The notes below the pieces were generated by a model, which worked only from the letters and a program-made list of their open reading frames with translations, was not told the origin of the DNA and did not search any database. From the NCBI GenBank assembly GCA_017999675.1, contig JAGNLL010000007.1:1-64000 (forward strand): DNA of 64,000 bases, in the 5' to 3' direction. Below are positions 26,714 to 36,136 of the stretch, in pieces (the first letter of the stretch is position 1; each line of letters starts with the position of its first letter). A program made the position numbers and the translations under genes. The stretch is from Rickettsiales bacterium (lineage in GTDB: Bacteria > Pseudomonadota > Alphaproteobacteria > Rickettsiales > UBA1997).

Positions 26714-28123
26714 TTAAAACTGAAAATAAATAAACGGGTTGTGCGTTGCGGCTGAAAGCCTCAACAAGCTTAGCACTAAAACCAAAATTAAAAATACGTC
26801 GAGGGCAGCGGCGAAAATTTTGTTTTTTTGTAGCGCCCCGCCAACGTTTTTTAAAAGCGGCGAAAAGCCTAAAATTGCTAGCGCCGCCGACATCCAAACA
26901 AAGTGCGACTTGGCCAAACGTGCCACTTCAGCCCCACCCCACGAAATTTCTGAAGCACTAAACATGGTGCTTAAAAAGCCGGTGGCGTGAGTTAAATCGG
27001 GGCTTCTAAAAAATACCCAAGCAAGCATCACCACAAAAATTGTGTAAAAATGCTGCGCGATTTTTGGTAAAAATTTTAAAAAAGCGGCGCCAATTTTTAC
27101 ACGTTCAAACACCAAAAAAGCCCCGTGGATCATGCCCCAAATCACAAAATTCCAACTAGCGCCGTGCCACAATCCGCACAGAAAAAAAACTAAAAATAAG
27201 TTAAAATATTGGCGGGCAAGCGACACGCGGTTTCCCCCGAGCGGAATGTAAACATAGTCGCGAAACCAAGCAGAGAGCGACATGTGCCACCTTCTCCAAA
27301 ATTCTTTGATCGAGCGCGCGATGTAGGGATAGTTGAAATTTTCGGGAAACTTAAAGCCGAAGACCCGCGCCAAGCCTATCGCCATGTCGCAGTAGCCAGA
27401 AAAATCGAAGTAAATTTGTAAGGTGTAAGCAGCAAGCCCAGCCCAAGCAATTGCTGGGTTTAGGTCAGAAATTTGCGAGGCAAAAACGGCGTCGGCAAAT
27501 TCGCCAAGTGGGTTGGCGATGATCACTTTTTTTCCCAGTCCGATGATGAAGCGGCGAATCCCCGCAGCTGCTGCAAACCAAGTGTGGCGGCGTTGCCCGA
27601 GATATTTTTCAATTGCGTTGTAGCGCACAATTGGACCGGCGATTAGTTGCGGAAAGAAGGAGATGTAGAGTGCGAGGTCAAAAATATTTCGCTGCGCGCG
27701 GCATTTTTTGCGGTAGATGTCGACTAGGTAAGAGATGGCGTGAAAGGTGAAAAACGAGATGCCGATGGGTAGGTGAATTTTTTTGTTTTCGATTTGCAGC
27801 GAAAAAATTTGGTTCAAATTTTCGACCAAAAAGTTGGCGTATTTAAAGTAGCCAAGCAGTGCAAGGTTGGTGGCAACGGCAAGAAAAATGGTCAAATTTT
27901 TTGATTTTTTTTCTAGCGCCAAACCAAAAAAATAGTTCGCCGTAATTGAAAGCAAAAGCAGCCACAAGTAGTGCAGCTCGCCCCACGAGTAGAAAATTAG
28001 GCTTAAAATTAGCAGCACCGAGTTGCGCAAGTTTTTTGTCGCCAGTTTTTTTGGTACGGCGAAGTAAAGTAAAAGCGCTAGCGGCAAGAAGGCGAAGAGG
28101 AAGAGGTTTGAGCTGAAGACCAT
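26714..28123 (-). CDS. MBOAT family O-acyltransferase, AlgI-like
   Basis: This is a polytopic membrane protein of about 469 residues with the classic MBOAT start MVFSSNLFLFAFLPLALLLY and many hydrophobic helices. Signature blocks include PIGISFFTFHAISYLVDIYR, FPQLIAGPIVRY, FWRRWHMSLSAWFRDYVY, and GLWHGASWNFVIWG with the conserved catalytic His. AlgI-type proteins move acetyl groups across the inner membrane. The start is set at ATG 28123, because the 36 extra codons upstream come from a palindromic repeat. It is immediately followed by the AlgX-like gene, forming an O-acetylation pair. Confidence 0.92.
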   Translation of the reverse strand: MVFSSNLFLFAFLPLALLLYFAVPKKLATKNLRNSVLLILSLIFYSWGELHYLWLLLLSITANYFFGLALEKKSKNLTIFLAVATNLALLGYFKYANFLVENLNQIFSLQIENKKIHLPIGISFFTFHAISYLVDIYRKKCRAQRNIFDLALYISFFPQLIAGPIVRYNAIEKYLGQRRHTWFAAAAGIRRFIIGLGKKVIIANPLGEFADAVFASQISDLNPAIAWAGLAAYTLQIYFDFSGYCDMAIGLARVFGFKFPENFNYPYIARSIKEFWRRWHMSLSAWFRDYVYIPLGGNRVSLARQYFNLFLVFFLCGLWHGASWNFVIWGMIHGAFLVFERVKIGAAFLKFLPKIAQHFYTIFVVMLAWVFFRSPDLTHATGFLSTMFSASEISWGGAEVARLAKSHFVWMSAALAILGFSPLLKNVGGALQKNKIFAAALDVFLILVLVLSLLRLSAATHNPFIYFQF

Positions 28124-28167
28124 GTTTTTTGTTTTTTGATTTACTTGAGTAAGTTGGTGGCGCGAGA

Positions 28168-28262
28168 TGGATTGCCGCGCTTCGCTCGCAATGACGGATG
28201 ATGTTGGTAGAACGAGATCTTCCTCCAACATCCGTCATTGCGAGCGAAGCTGAGGCAATCCA
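28168..28262. repeat. Palindromic repeat, family B
   Basis: A long inverted repeat with arms TGGATTGCC...GCTCGCAATGACGG and CCGTCATTGCGAGCG...GGCAATCCA, lying between the dctA-like stop and the AlgI-like start. It creates a false N-terminal extension on the AlgI frame. Confidence 0.9.
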
Positions 28263-28276
28263 CTTACACAAACGAG

Positions 28277-29494
28277 TTATTTTTTAAACTCCCCTTCCCA
28301 CTTACTCACCGCCACACAAGCCGTGGCATTGCCCACCAAGTTAGTAATGGCGCGCGCTTCTGACATGAAGCGGTCGATTCCTAAAATTAGCGCTAGGCCG
28401 GCGAGCGGAATTGTGTGCACCACCGACAAGGTTGCCGCCAAGGTGACAAAGCCACTGCCCGTCACGCCAGCCGCCCCTTTTGAGGTGAAGAGCAAAATTA
28501 AAATTACGCTTAAAAGTTGGGTTGAGGTGAGTTCGATGTTGAAGGCTTGAGCGATAAAAATAATCGCCATGGTGAAGTAAATGCAAGTGCCGTCTAAGTT
28601 AAAGGAATAGCCGCTTGGCACCACTAAGCCGACGATGGATTTAGGGCAACCGAAGGCTTCCATTTTGGTCATTAATCCAGGTAAAGCCGACTCAGAGGAT
28701 GAAGTGCCAAGCACCAAAAATATTTCGTCTTTAATGTGGCGTATAAGCTTGAAAATGTTGGAGCCGCAAATTTTTAGCACCCCACCTAAAACCAAAATTA
28801 CAAACAAAATGCAGGTTAAATAAAACGCGCCCATCAGCTTGGCGAGAGGCGCCAGCGCTTCAACGCCGTACTTACCAACAGTGAAACTCATGGCGCCAAA
28901 AGCACCCAAAGGCGCCAGCTTCATCAAGTAGGAAAGAATCTTAAAAAGAATTTCAGAGATTTCGTGGATACCTGAAATCACAAGCTTGGCACGCTCTTTT
29001 ACCGCCGACAAAGCAAAGCCAAAAAGAATTGCCACCAGCAAAATCGGCAAAATTTCGCCCGAAACAAAAGCCTGAAAAATTGTGGTTGGAATGACGTTGA
29101 GCAAAAAATCGACAAAGCTTGAGTGGGGTTTTACGTAAGAGGCAACCGCCGCCGCATCAAGCGTTGCAGCGTCAATATTCATGCCGCTTCCCGGCTTTAG
29201 AAAATGGGCAACTGCAAGGCCAATTACCAGCGCCACCGTGGTTAAAATTTCGAAATACACCAAAGTTTTTAAACCCACCTTCCCCACTTTTTTTAGATCA
29301 GCGCCGCCGACAATTCCCAAAACAATTGTGCAAAAAATTACCGGCGGCACGCACATTTTGATCAGCTTGATAAAGCCATCCCCCAAAGGCTTCATGGCTT
29401 GCGCCGCTTCTGGAAAAAACAAACCAAAGATGATCGCCAAAATTACAGCGAAAAGCACTTGTATGTACAAAGAATGACGTAGTTTGTTTAGCAT
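28277..29494 (-). CDS. dctA: Dicarboxylate/amino acid:cation symporter (DctA/GltP family)
   Basis: The 405-residue membrane transporter moves C4-dicarboxylates or glutamate/aspartate with protons or sodium. Family motifs are all visible: [14 protein letters not shown] (serine-rich hairpin), [36 protein letters not shown] and [17 protein letters not shown]. The FMSEARAxTNLVGN ending is closest to DctA. Length is a little below E. coli DctA (428). Uptake of dicarboxylates or glutamate would match the glutamate dehydrogenase in this genome. It lies in the segment separating the purL halves. Confidence 0.9.
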   Translation of the reverse strand: MLNKLRHSLYIQVLFAVILAIIFGLFFPEAAQAMKPLGDGFIKLIKMCVPPVIFCTIVLGIVGGADLKKVGKVGLKTLVYFEILTTVALVIGLAVAHFLKPGSGMNIDAATLDAAAVASYVKPHSSFVDFLLNVIPTTIFQAFVSGEILPILLVAILFGFALSAVKERAKLVISGIHEISEILFKILSYLMKLAPLGAFGAMSFTVGKYGVEALAPLAKLMGAFYLTCILFVILVLGGVLKICGSNIFKLIRHIKDEIFLVLGTSSSESALPGLMTKMEAFGCPKSIVGLVVPSGYSFNLDGTCIYFTMAIIFIAQAFNIELTSTQLLSVILILLFTSKGAAGVTGSGFVTLAATLSVVHTIPLAGLALILGIDRFMSEARAITNLVGNATACVAVSKWEGEFKK

Positions 29495-29499
29495 TTTTT

Positions 29500-31221
29500 T
29501 TAAATTTTACGTTCTGAAAAATTCTGTACTAGCGGCACCACTCCATTTGACGAAAGAGTCGCAATTGAAGGCACTGGCGGCGCAACAGATGCGGCAGAAA
29601 TTATTTTTGTAAGCACCTCTTTTCTTACAGAAATATCTGCAATCAAAGCAGCAGCCACCCTACCTTCGTTATTTTTAATTTGAGCATCAGCGCCGCAATC
29701 AAGCAGCAGCATGGCAATTTCTTTGTTGCCAGTTTTGCAGGCATAGTGCAACGCCGTGTCTCCGCTTTTACTGCAAGAATTTAAAATTTTGTCGTGCGGG
29801 TAATTTTCTAAAAGAAATTTGGTAATTTTAAAATTTCTGGCAACAACCGCGCGATGAAGCGAGTTGTAGCTAGCAATTCCGGTTTCATCTTCGGCTCTTG
29901 CGCCTTTTTTTAGTAAAAATTCTGCCAACTCAACATGGTCTCCTTCGTAAGAACAAACCCGAGCAAGCGGCGTCATATTTCCGCTACCGCGAAGGTTAAC
30001 ATCTAGACCATTTTTAACTAAATTTTTTACCAGACTCATCACCACTTCTGCTGAATTTTCTCGATTCGCTACCATCGCAATGGCGTGGTGAATCAGGGAG
30101 TCACCTAAGTCATCTTTTTTGTCTAAACTTTTGCTAGATTCACTGAAAGTAATCTGAGCGCCAAGGGTTTTAGCCACATAATTCAAATCTTTTACGCTAG
30201 ATGCTTCCCACTCTGGATCAAAGTCTGGATCATCTTGGTTTTCTTCAAGCGCCTGTTTCGCAAGTTCTGCTAATTCTAAATCTTTTCTTTGTTCATCGGC
30301 AATTCTCCTTTCTTCTTCTAACCTTGCTAACTCCACCCTTTCTCTTTGACGATTCTGAAACTCTGCCAAATCTGCCGCAGCTTTGCGTTGGTTTATTTCC
30401 GCTTCGTCAAATTCTCTTTTTTCATCTTCTGCGTTTTTCATCCTATTTCTTTCGCGCGACTCTTGCTTTTCTTCATCTGTCACGTTGGGTTTAGCAGCTT
30501 TTGAGACTTTCATCAAACCAGTCATCTTCTGTGAATAAACACTAGTTGGGGTCTCTTCTTGCACTGGTGCTTTAGTGTTTTTTTCAATTTCAACAATTCC
30601 AACATCGGCTGGTTGTGCCAAGGGCGTTTCGACGACTGCTGCTAACTTTACACTCTCCTTGAACAGCTTTTTTTTAGGCTGCTTATGCTTCGAAGTCACA
30701 GTTCCGTCATACAGAGTGCGAGCCAACTTAGGGTGATAATTTTGTCCAACCTCAAAAGGGGTGTAACCCGCCTGATTTTTCAACGCCTGATCCACACCAG
30801 TAGACACTAATTTTTCAACCAAAAAATCATCGCCCCAAAAGTAAGCGTAGTGCAAAGGCGAGTTGCCCAAACTGTCTCTAAAATAAGTTGCGTAATTTTG
30901 CTCAGCAAAAAAATGCGCCAAATCAACTCTACCACAAAGACATGCCACCGCAAATGGCGTGTTTTGAAAAGCGTCAAAATGAACCGCTGCCACATCTCTA
31001 CCCAAAACAATTTGCGCCATCCCCACATCTGCCAAAGGCGAGCTTGCAACTACGTGAAGCGCAGAAGCACCTTCGCTGCTAATTGCCGCTGATCTTAGTT
31101 GTGGAAATTCTTGCAACAGCAACGCCACAGAGGCGTGATCATTGCAAGAAATTGCACGAAATAAATCGCGCGATTTTGCCGCCAAAATTTCGTGTCGATT
31201 TAAACCAGTGTCTTTTCTCAT
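29500..31221 (-). CDS. Ankyrin-repeat protein with central coiled coil
   Basis: The 573-residue protein has ankyrin repeats at both ends. The N-terminal set is at about 20-175 ([51 protein letters not shown]) and the C-terminal set at about 355-555 ([70 protein letters not shown]). Between them lies a highly charged Glu/Arg/Lys-rich region (about 255-335) predicted to be coiled coil. There is no signal peptide. Such proteins in intracellular alphaproteobacteria are often secreted effectors, but that is inference here. The gene at 48568-49968 has the same layout. Confidence 0.85.
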   Translation of the reverse strand: MRKDTGLNRHEILAAKSRDLFRAISCNDHASVALLLQEFPQLRSAAISSEGASALHVVASSPLADVGMAQIVLGRDVAAVHFDAFQNTPFAVACLCGRVDLAHFFAEQNYATYFRDSLGNSPLHYAYFWGDDFLVEKLVSTGVDQALKNQAGYTPFEVGQNYHPKLARTLYDGTVTSKHKQPKKKLFKESVKLAAVVETPLAQPADVGIVEIEKNTKAPVQEETPTSVYSQKMTGLMKVSKAAKPNVTDEEKQESRERNRMKNAEDEKREFDEAEINQRKAAADLAEFQNRQRERVELARLEEERRIADEQRKDLELAELAKQALEENQDDPDFDPEWEASSVKDLNYVAKTLGAQITFSESSKSLDKKDDLGDSLIHHAIAMVANRENSAEVVMSLVKNLVKNGLDVNLRGSGNMTPLARVCSYEGDHVELAEFLLKKGARAEDETGIASYNSLHRAVVARNFKITKFLLENYPHDKILNSCSKSGDTALHYACKTGNKEIAMLLLDCGADAQIKNNEGRVAAALIADISVRKEVLTKIISAASVAPPVPSIATLSSNGVVPLVQNFSERKI

Positions 31222-31235
31222 GATTTTAAAATTTT

Positions 31236-32276
31236 TTAAACTTGCGCCGCCAAGCCTTTGTCGAGCAGAAGTTGGTTTAGAAAAATTCCGCTGTCGGCAA
31301 CTTTTTGTGCGTCAGTTTCGTTGGAATTTTCAGGCAAAAAAACGTCGCAAACATAGCGGCCGTAAACATCGACGGCGCTGGTTTTTACAACTAAAAACGG
31401 CGTGGTTTTTAAAATGTTTTTTAGTGCAGCGGTGCTTTTTGCACCCTCCACAGTTTCAAGCTCTGGCGCGTCGATGCCCCGCAGGCGCAGCTTTTCGCGG
31501 TGAAAGGTTTTAAAGCCCAAGTCTAAAATTACGTAAAGCGTGTCGCCGTCAACCACGCGGTCGAGCCGCGCTTTGTAGGTGTGTAGTTTTTGTGTTGGGG
31601 TTGTCGATTTTTTTAAAACATAGTTTCTGCTTTCTTTCACAGTTTCAATCACCGCTACGTCTCCCGCCGGCAAGGCTTCTTCGACGTCGCGAAAAATGTC
31701 AAAACCGCAGTCAATTTTAAAATTTTCGTCACCTTTAAACTTCACCAAATTGTAAGAAAAAAGTTTGCCGCGGCGTGGAGTAAGTTTTGTTTGCTTCTCT
31801 GGCTTAGGCTTAGAGTGGCTTTGCTGTTGAATTTGGGCGATTTTGGTTTTTTTAACTTCGCGCTGAAGTTCGTGAGAATCCCAAGAATTTTCCTGCACAA
31901 AACCCTCGAGACGCTTTCTTTCTGAGGCTTTGGAAACTCCGCTTAAAATGCGGTAGTGGCTCCAGTTTAGCTTGCTGTTGTCTTGCGGCAGTTGTGGGTA
32001 AGTTTGGTAAAATCGCTGCATTTTGTAAAGGACGCTGCGTGAGATTCCAAGGTCGCCCTCTAACTTTTCAAAAAGATATTTTCCGTAAGAATTTGTTTGC
32101 TCATTTTTTGACAAATATTTGTCGACAGACTCGCCAATTTTCCAGGCCATTTCAACTTTTTGTCGGGTGACAATTTCAGCTAGGGTTGTGTGGGTTTTTG
32201 TGACGTGGGCTTGCAGCTCGGCGAGAAGTTGTGGGTAATTTTCTAAGACAATTTCTTGAGTTTTTTTGCTGCTCAT
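31236..32276 (-). CDS. DUF1016 N-domain fused to a staphylococcal-nuclease domain
   Basis: From ATG 32276 the product is 346 residues. The first part (about 1-150) resembles the DUF1016/YhcG N-terminal domain: VEMAWKIGESVDKYL, a YGKYLFEKLEGDLGISRSVLYKM-type segment, and SHYRILSGV. A Lys/Gln-rich linker follows. The C-terminal part (about 225-346) is a thermonuclease domain with VVDGDTLYV, RLRGIDAPELE and DVYGRYVCDV, which keep the Arg/Glu/Arg catalytic residues of staphylococcal nuclease. Export is not indicated, as there is no signal peptide. The extra 35 codons upstream are read from repeat sequence. Function is unknown; a DNA- or RNA-cleaving role is inferred. Confidence 0.8.
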   Translation of the reverse strand: MSSKKTQEIVLENYPQLLAELQAHVTKTHTTLAEIVTRQKVEMAWKIGESVDKYLSKNEQTNSYGKYLFEKLEGDLGISRSVLYKMQRFYQTYPQLPQDNSKLNWSHYRILSGVSKASERKRLEGFVQENSWDSHELQREVKKTKIAQIQQQSHSKPKPEKQTKLTPRRGKLFSYNLVKFKGDENFKIDCGFDIFRDVEEALPAGDVAVIETVKESRNYVLKKSTTPTQKLHTYKARLDRVVDGDTLYVILDLGFKTFHREKLRLRGIDAPELETVEGAKSTAALKNILKTTPFLVVKTSAVDVYGRYVCDVFLPENSNETDAQKVADSGIFLNQLLLDKGLAAQV

Positions 32277-32289
32277 TTTGCTTATTTTT

Positions 32290-32317
32290 AAGATTGTGGC
32301 CCCAGGGCCACAATCTT
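32290..32317. other. Perfect hairpin upstream of the nuclease fusion gene
   Basis: A 12-bp stem, AAGATTGTGGCC/GGCCACAATCTT, with a 4-base loop sits 14 bases before the nuclease-fusion start and is followed by a T-run on the plus strand. Transcribed with the gene it would lie in the 5' leader; read the other way it looks like a terminator. Confidence 0.6.
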
Positions 32318-32356
32318 TTTTGGTGACGTTTTTTTTGTAGAGAATGTGGCCTGAAG

Positions 32357-32476
32357 ATAACCACCCCAACCCATCCTTCAAAAGGAGGGGCTTAGTACGA
32401 TCTTTTTAGAAGTGACGGACTAAAAACAAACTCGGTAGTAAGCCCCTCCTTTTCAAGGAGGGGTTGGGGTGGTTAT
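32357..32476. repeat. Palindromic repeat, family A
   Basis: This is the second copy of the ATAACCACCCCAACC / CTCCTTCAAAAGGAG palindrome, 22 bases after the stop of the purL N-half. The first copy similarly follows the purL C-half. Confidence 0.9.
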
Positions 32477-32498
32477 TCCCCCGCCTCAAACCTCTAAA

Positions 32499-33638
32499 CT
32501 AAATCCACGGACGGTCATACTCTGGAGCGCTTTCTGACAAAGGCTCTGACGGAATATCGGCGTAAACTTCGCCGTTCATTTTAATCACCACGCGGCCGGT
32601 GTTGGTCACGGTTCCAATCACTGCAAAGTCAAGGCCCCACTTGTCGAACACCGCTTTAGCAAAATCTTCGCGCTCAGGTTTGATGATCATCAACATGCGC
32701 TCTTGCGACTCGGAGAGCATGATTTCGTAAGGCGTCATGTGCGTCTCGCGTTGTGGCACGTTTTCTAAATTTAGTTCAATTCCGGTGCCGCCTTTGCCCG
32801 ACATTTCAAAAGAAGACGAGGTTAAACCCGCCGCGCCCATGTCTTGAATCGACAAGATGCAGTCAGACTGCATCAGCTCCATGCAGGCTTCGAGCAACAA
32901 TTTTTCGGCGAAAGGGTCGCCAACTTGCACGGTAGGACGCTTGTCTTCGTCACCTTCTTTAAATTCGTCAGAGGCCATCACAGCGCCGTTAATGCCGTCG
33001 CGGCCGGTTTTTGAACCAACGTAAACTACAGAAGCTCCAACTTGTGAAGCAGCAGAGTAGAAAATTTTGTTAGACTCGGCCAAGCCCACAGTCATGGCGT
33101 TGACGATGATGTTGCCGTTGTAGCTTTTGTCGAAAGTCACCTCGCCGCCAACAGTTGGCACGCCCACACAGTTGCCGTAGCCGCCAATTCCGTGCACCAC
33201 GCCGTTTACCAGTTGTTTGGTTTTAGGGTGATCGATGTCGCCAAAACGCAGCGCGTTAAGGTTGGCAATCGGGCGCGCGCCCATGGTAAACACGTCGCGC
33301 AAAATGCCGCCAACACCAGTTGCGGCCCCCTGGTAAGGCTCGATGAAAGACGGGTGGTTGTGGCTTTCCATTTTAAAAACAACCGCTTGACCGTCGCCGA
33401 TGTCGATGACGCCGGCGTTTTCGCCAGGTCCACAAATCACCCACGGCGCTGTGGTGTGCATGGTTTTCAAATGCTTCTTGGTAGATTTGTAAGAGCAGTG
33501 CTCAGACCACATGGCTGAAAAAATGCCAAGCTCGGTGATGGTTGGCGTGCGGCCGAGAATTTCTAAAACTTTTTGGTACTCACCTTCGGTTAGGTTGTGG
33601 TCTTTAACGAGTTGTGGAGTGATTTCGATTTGTTTCAT
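32499..33638 (-). CDS. purL: Phosphoribosylformylglycinamidine synthase PurL, N-terminal half as a separate gene
   Basis: The 379-residue product corresponds to the first half of PurL, for FGAM synthesis in purine biosynthesis. Visible blocks are [36 protein letters not shown] (active-site His), [50 protein letters not shown] and the end of the first ATP-grasp-like unit. The frame ends with EYDRPWI and a stop codon exactly where intact PurL enters the linker to its second half. The remaining half is at 24595-25605. purS and purQ are not adjacent. The reading frame shows no decay, which favours a working split enzyme. Confidence 0.93.
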   Translation of the reverse strand: MKQIEITPQLVKDHNLTEGEYQKVLEILGRTPTITELGIFSAMWSEHCSYKSTKKHLKTMHTTAPWVICGPGENAGVIDIGDGQAVVFKMESHNHPSFIEPYQGAATGVGGILRDVFTMGARPIANLNALRFGDIDHPKTKQLVNGVVHGIGGYGNCVGVPTVGGEVTFDKSYNGNIIVNAMTVGLAESNKIFYSAASQVGASVVYVGSKTGRDGINGAVMASDEFKEGDEDKRPTVQVGDPFAEKLLLEACMELMQSDCILSIQDMGAAGLTSSSFEMSGKGGTGIELNLENVPQRETHMTPYEIMLSESQERMLMIIKPEREDFAKAVFDKWGLDFAVIGTVTNTGRVVIKMNGEVYADIPSEPLSESAPEYDRPWI

Positions 33639-33685
33639 TTTTTTTAGTTTTTTAGTTAATTTTTTTAGCTTTCGTCACGTTCGCT

Positions 33686-33772
33686 GGACGGGATTTGTAA
33701 TCCCGTCCACACGTTCATTTCCTTACTTGCGGCTTTGCATGAACAGTAGGACGGGGTTACAAACCCCGTCCT
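33686..33772. repeat. Pair of related hairpins
   Basis: Two hairpins, GGACGGGATT-TGT-AATCCCGTCC (33686-33708) and AGGACGGGGTT-ACA-AACCCCGTCCT (33748-33772), are close variants of each other in inverted orientation. They fill the gap between yebC and purL-N and may terminate yebC transcription. Confidence 0.75.
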
Positions 33773-33813
33773 GCTCAGATCCTGCTCACACGTCAGCCGA
33801 CGGTCTTTTTGCC

Positions 33814-34560
33814 TTACAATTTCTCCGCAATTTCATCAGGAAAAACATAGTTTCCAGTCACCATTTGCACGTCGTCACAATCTTCCAACGCGTCGATCAT
33901 TTTAACCAATTTTTGTGCTTGTTCTAAGTCGGCTACTTCAACTTGGTTTTTGGCTTTCCAGTCAAATTTTGCTGAAAGTGGGTCGCCTAGTTTTTCGGCT
34001 AAGGCTTCGCGCACTGAGTTTAAATTTTCGGGCTTGGTGATCACTACGTGAACTTCTTCTGAAGATTCCACCTCTTCTGCACCTGCCTCTAGCGCGGCTT
34101 CAAACATTTGCTCTTCGCTGGCAACTTTGCCGTCAAACTGGATCACGCCAACATGGTCAAACATAAAACCAACCGAGCCAGTTTCGCCCAAGGCGCCACC
34201 AGCTTTGGTGAAGGTACTGCGAACTTCACTTGCTGTTCTGTTGCGGTTGTCGGTTAGCGCTTCAACGATGATGGCGATGCCACCGGGGGCGTATCCTTCG
34301 TAGCGAATTTCGTCAAAATTTTCGCCGCCAATTTCGCCCGAAGCTTTTTTGATCGCCGCGTCGATGCGGTCTTTTGGCATGTTGTTGGTGCGGGCGTCGA
34401 TTAGCGCGTTGCGCAAGCGTGGGTTTGAGTTGGGGTCAACATTGCCGCCTTTGGCAGAAACGGTAATTTCGCGTAAAATTTTGGTGAAGCGCTTGGCTTT
34501 TTTAGCGTCTTGCGCGCCTTTGCGGTGCTTGATGTTTGCAAACTGAGAGTGGCCGGCCAT
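33814..34560 (-). CDS. yebC: YebC/PmpR family protein
   Basis: The 248-residue protein starts MAGHSQFANIKHRKGAQDAK, the standard YebC N-terminus, with GGNVDPNSNPRLRNALIDAR, RIDAAIKKASGE, YEGYAPGGIAIIVEALTDNR and TNxGGxLGETGSVGFMFDH-type blocks. The family (TACO1 in mitochondria) has been described as DNA-binding regulators and, more recently, as translation factors for difficult sequences. Length is normal. ruvC, a common neighbour, is absent. It lies downstream of ymdB on the same strand. Confidence 0.95.
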   Translation of the reverse strand: MAGHSQFANIKHRKGAQDAKKAKRFTKILREITVSAKGGNVDPNSNPRLRNALIDARTNNMPKDRIDAAIKKASGEIGGENFDEIRYEGYAPGGIAIIVEALTDNRNRTASEVRSTFTKAGGALGETGSVGFMFDHVGVIQFDGKVASEEQMFEAALEAGAEEVESSEEVHVVITKPENLNSVREALAEKLGDPLSAKFDWKAKNQVEVADLEQAQKLVKMIDALEDCDDVQMVTGNYVFPDEIAEKL

Positions 34561-34581
34561 GTGAGGGGGAAATTTAAAAAG

Positions 34582-35382
34582 TTAGGAGAGAATTCCACCA
34601 AACTTAAACGGCGAAATTTTCTTGGCAAGGCCAGTGGCGTCGTCAATTTCAACAATTGCGGCGCATAAAGTTGCCTCACCTTTTGCCGGTTCCATTTTGG
34701 AAAATTTTCGTTTTTGCAAAAACATTTTAAGCGGCACTTCTTGGTCCATGCCAATCACCGAGTCGTAGTCGCCGCACATGCCAGCGTCGGTTTGGTAGGC
34801 CGTGCCGCCCTTCATCACGTGGCAGTCTGCGGTTGGAATATGCGTGTGCGAGCCAATCACGGCGCTAACTCGGCCGTCTAAAAACTTGCCCATCGCCATT
34901 TTTTCTGAAGTGGCTTCGGCGTGAAAATCAACAAAAATTGCGTCGGCTTCAATGCCCAAACGGTTGTGTTTGAGCAGCTCGTCAACTGCGGCAAACGGGC
35001 ATTCTACGTGATATTTTGTAAAAACTTGGCCAAGCAAATGGATGACTAAAACTTTTTTTTCAAAAGCGGTGGTAAAAATTCTGGCGCCAACACCGGGGCA
35101 AGATTTGGGGAAATTCATCGGGCGCAAAATGCGCTTGGAGTCGTTGATAAAACTGGTGATTTCGTGCTGGTCCCAAATGTGGTCGCCGCCGGTTAAAACG
35201 TCGGCGCCGGCGTTTAGCAGTTCTTGGTGGGCGCTGCGATTAACGCCAAAGCCGCCCGAGGCGTTGTCGCAGTTGACGACGGTGAAGTCGATTTTTTCTT
35301 CAAGTTTAATTCTGTCTAAGTTGTGCGTGACAATTTTGCGGCCCGATCTGCCAACGATGTCGCCGCAAAAGAGTAGTTTCAT
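34582..35382 (-). CDS. ymdB: YmdB family metallophosphoesterase
   Basis: The 266-residue calcineurin-like enzyme matches the TIGR00282/YmdB family, cyclic-nucleotide phosphodiesterases with a two-metal centre. Metal ligands are visible in LFCGDIVGRSGR (Asp8), VVNCDNASGGFG (Asn), TGGDHIWDQHEI, DFHAEATSEKMAMG (His) and GSHTHIPTADC (His-x-His). Length is normal. The start overlaps the stop of the upstream unknown gene by 4 bases (ATGA). A degenerate copy of this start region is found at 36137-36190. yebC follows 21 bases downstream. Confidence 0.92.
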   Translation of the reverse strand: MKLLFCGDIVGRSGRKIVTHNLDRIKLEEKIDFTVVNCDNASGGFGVNRSAHQELLNAGADVLTGGDHIWDQHEITSFINDSKRILRPMNFPKSCPGVGARIFTTAFEKKVLVIHLLGQVFTKYHVECPFAAVDELLKHNRLGIEADAIFVDFHAEATSEKMAMGKFLDGRVSAVIGSHTHIPTADCHVMKGGTAYQTDAGMCGDYDSVIGMDQEVPLKMFLQKRKFSKMEPAKGEATLCAAIVEIDDATGLAKKISPFKFGGILS

Positions 35383-36092
35383 TGGCGACCACCACCAGTG
35401 CCTGTATTTCCAGCATTTCCAGCTGTGTTGGTGTCTCCCCTTTCTGTTTCTTCGCGCACTTGTGCTGCATGAGATAAATTCTTATCCCTATCTCTTTCCG
35501 CCTTTATAATCGCACTCACCCTATCTTCCTCTTTTTTTCTTTGCCTCTCCTCTTCTTTTTCGAGCCTATTTTTATGCACCAACTCTTTTACAACCTGTTC
35601 TCCCACCCCAGCAATTGCCGCACATTTTCTAACCTCAACATTTTCCTTTCGAGCAAGTTCTTTAATTTCTTTTGCGTGACTCCTGATCAATCTAGACATT
35701 TTCACAAGAGGCTTTTCATTTTCTAAAGCAACCTGCTCAACAGTTTTTTTATTAGCCTCTTTCTCAGTGTCTTTAACGTCAGATTTTAGGGGATTTTTAA
35801 CCTCTTTAACCTCCTCTTCTTTGTAAGTAGCCTTTTTATCAAACGGACTCAAAACAAACTCCGCCACAGGCTCAACCGCATTATTCCACAAAAATTTAAG
35901 CGGGCTAAAAATTGTGTAGCCGTCAAATTTTTTTCCATCGAGTTTTTTCGGAAAGAACCCTCCCGTAAGATAACTCCAAATGCCGCTTAAAGTTGGCGGG
36001 ATGAAGGTTTTTTCCATTTGTGTTTGAAACCACTCGCCACAAGACACAAAAAAATCTCCAAGTTCTTTTAAAAGCGGTTTTTTCTTTGACAT
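35379..36092 (-). CDS. Hypothetical charged protein
   Basis: The 237-residue protein has no recognised family. The N-terminal third contains aromatic and Pro/Gly-rich sequence (GEWFQTQMEKTFIPPTLSG, then a WSYLTGGFFPKK block). The middle is Lys/Glu-rich, and a predicted long helix (about 125-215) carries clustered Arg/Glu/Lys (EEERQRKKEEDRVSAIIKAE). The tail is Gly/Asn/Thr-rich. There is no signal peptide. It overlaps ymdB by 4 bases. Its low complexity and charge resemble secreted or scaffold proteins of symbionts, but nothing proves this. It lies next to another MSK-starting unknown gene with the same 3' junction. Confidence 0.6.
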   Translation of the reverse strand: MSKKKPLLKELGDFFVSCGEWFQTQMEKTFIPPTLSGIWSYLTGGFFPKKLDGKKFDGYTIFSPLKFLWNNAVEPVAEFVLSPFDKKATYKEEEVKEVKNPLKSDVKDTEKEANKKTVEQVALENEKPLVKMSRLIRSHAKEIKELARKENVEVRKCAAIAGVGEQVVKELVHKNRLEKEEERQRKKEEDRVSAIIKAERDRDKNLSHAAQVREETERGDTNTAGNAGNTGTGGGRQ

Positions 36093-36136
36093 AAATGACT
36101 AGTTTTTTGTTTAAAAATTAAGTGGTGAGACAGTGC

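Noticed and set aside
28124-28231. N-terminal extension of the AlgI-like frame
   Set aside because: The extra 36 codons are read largely from a palindromic repeat; the family start MVFSS is at 28123.
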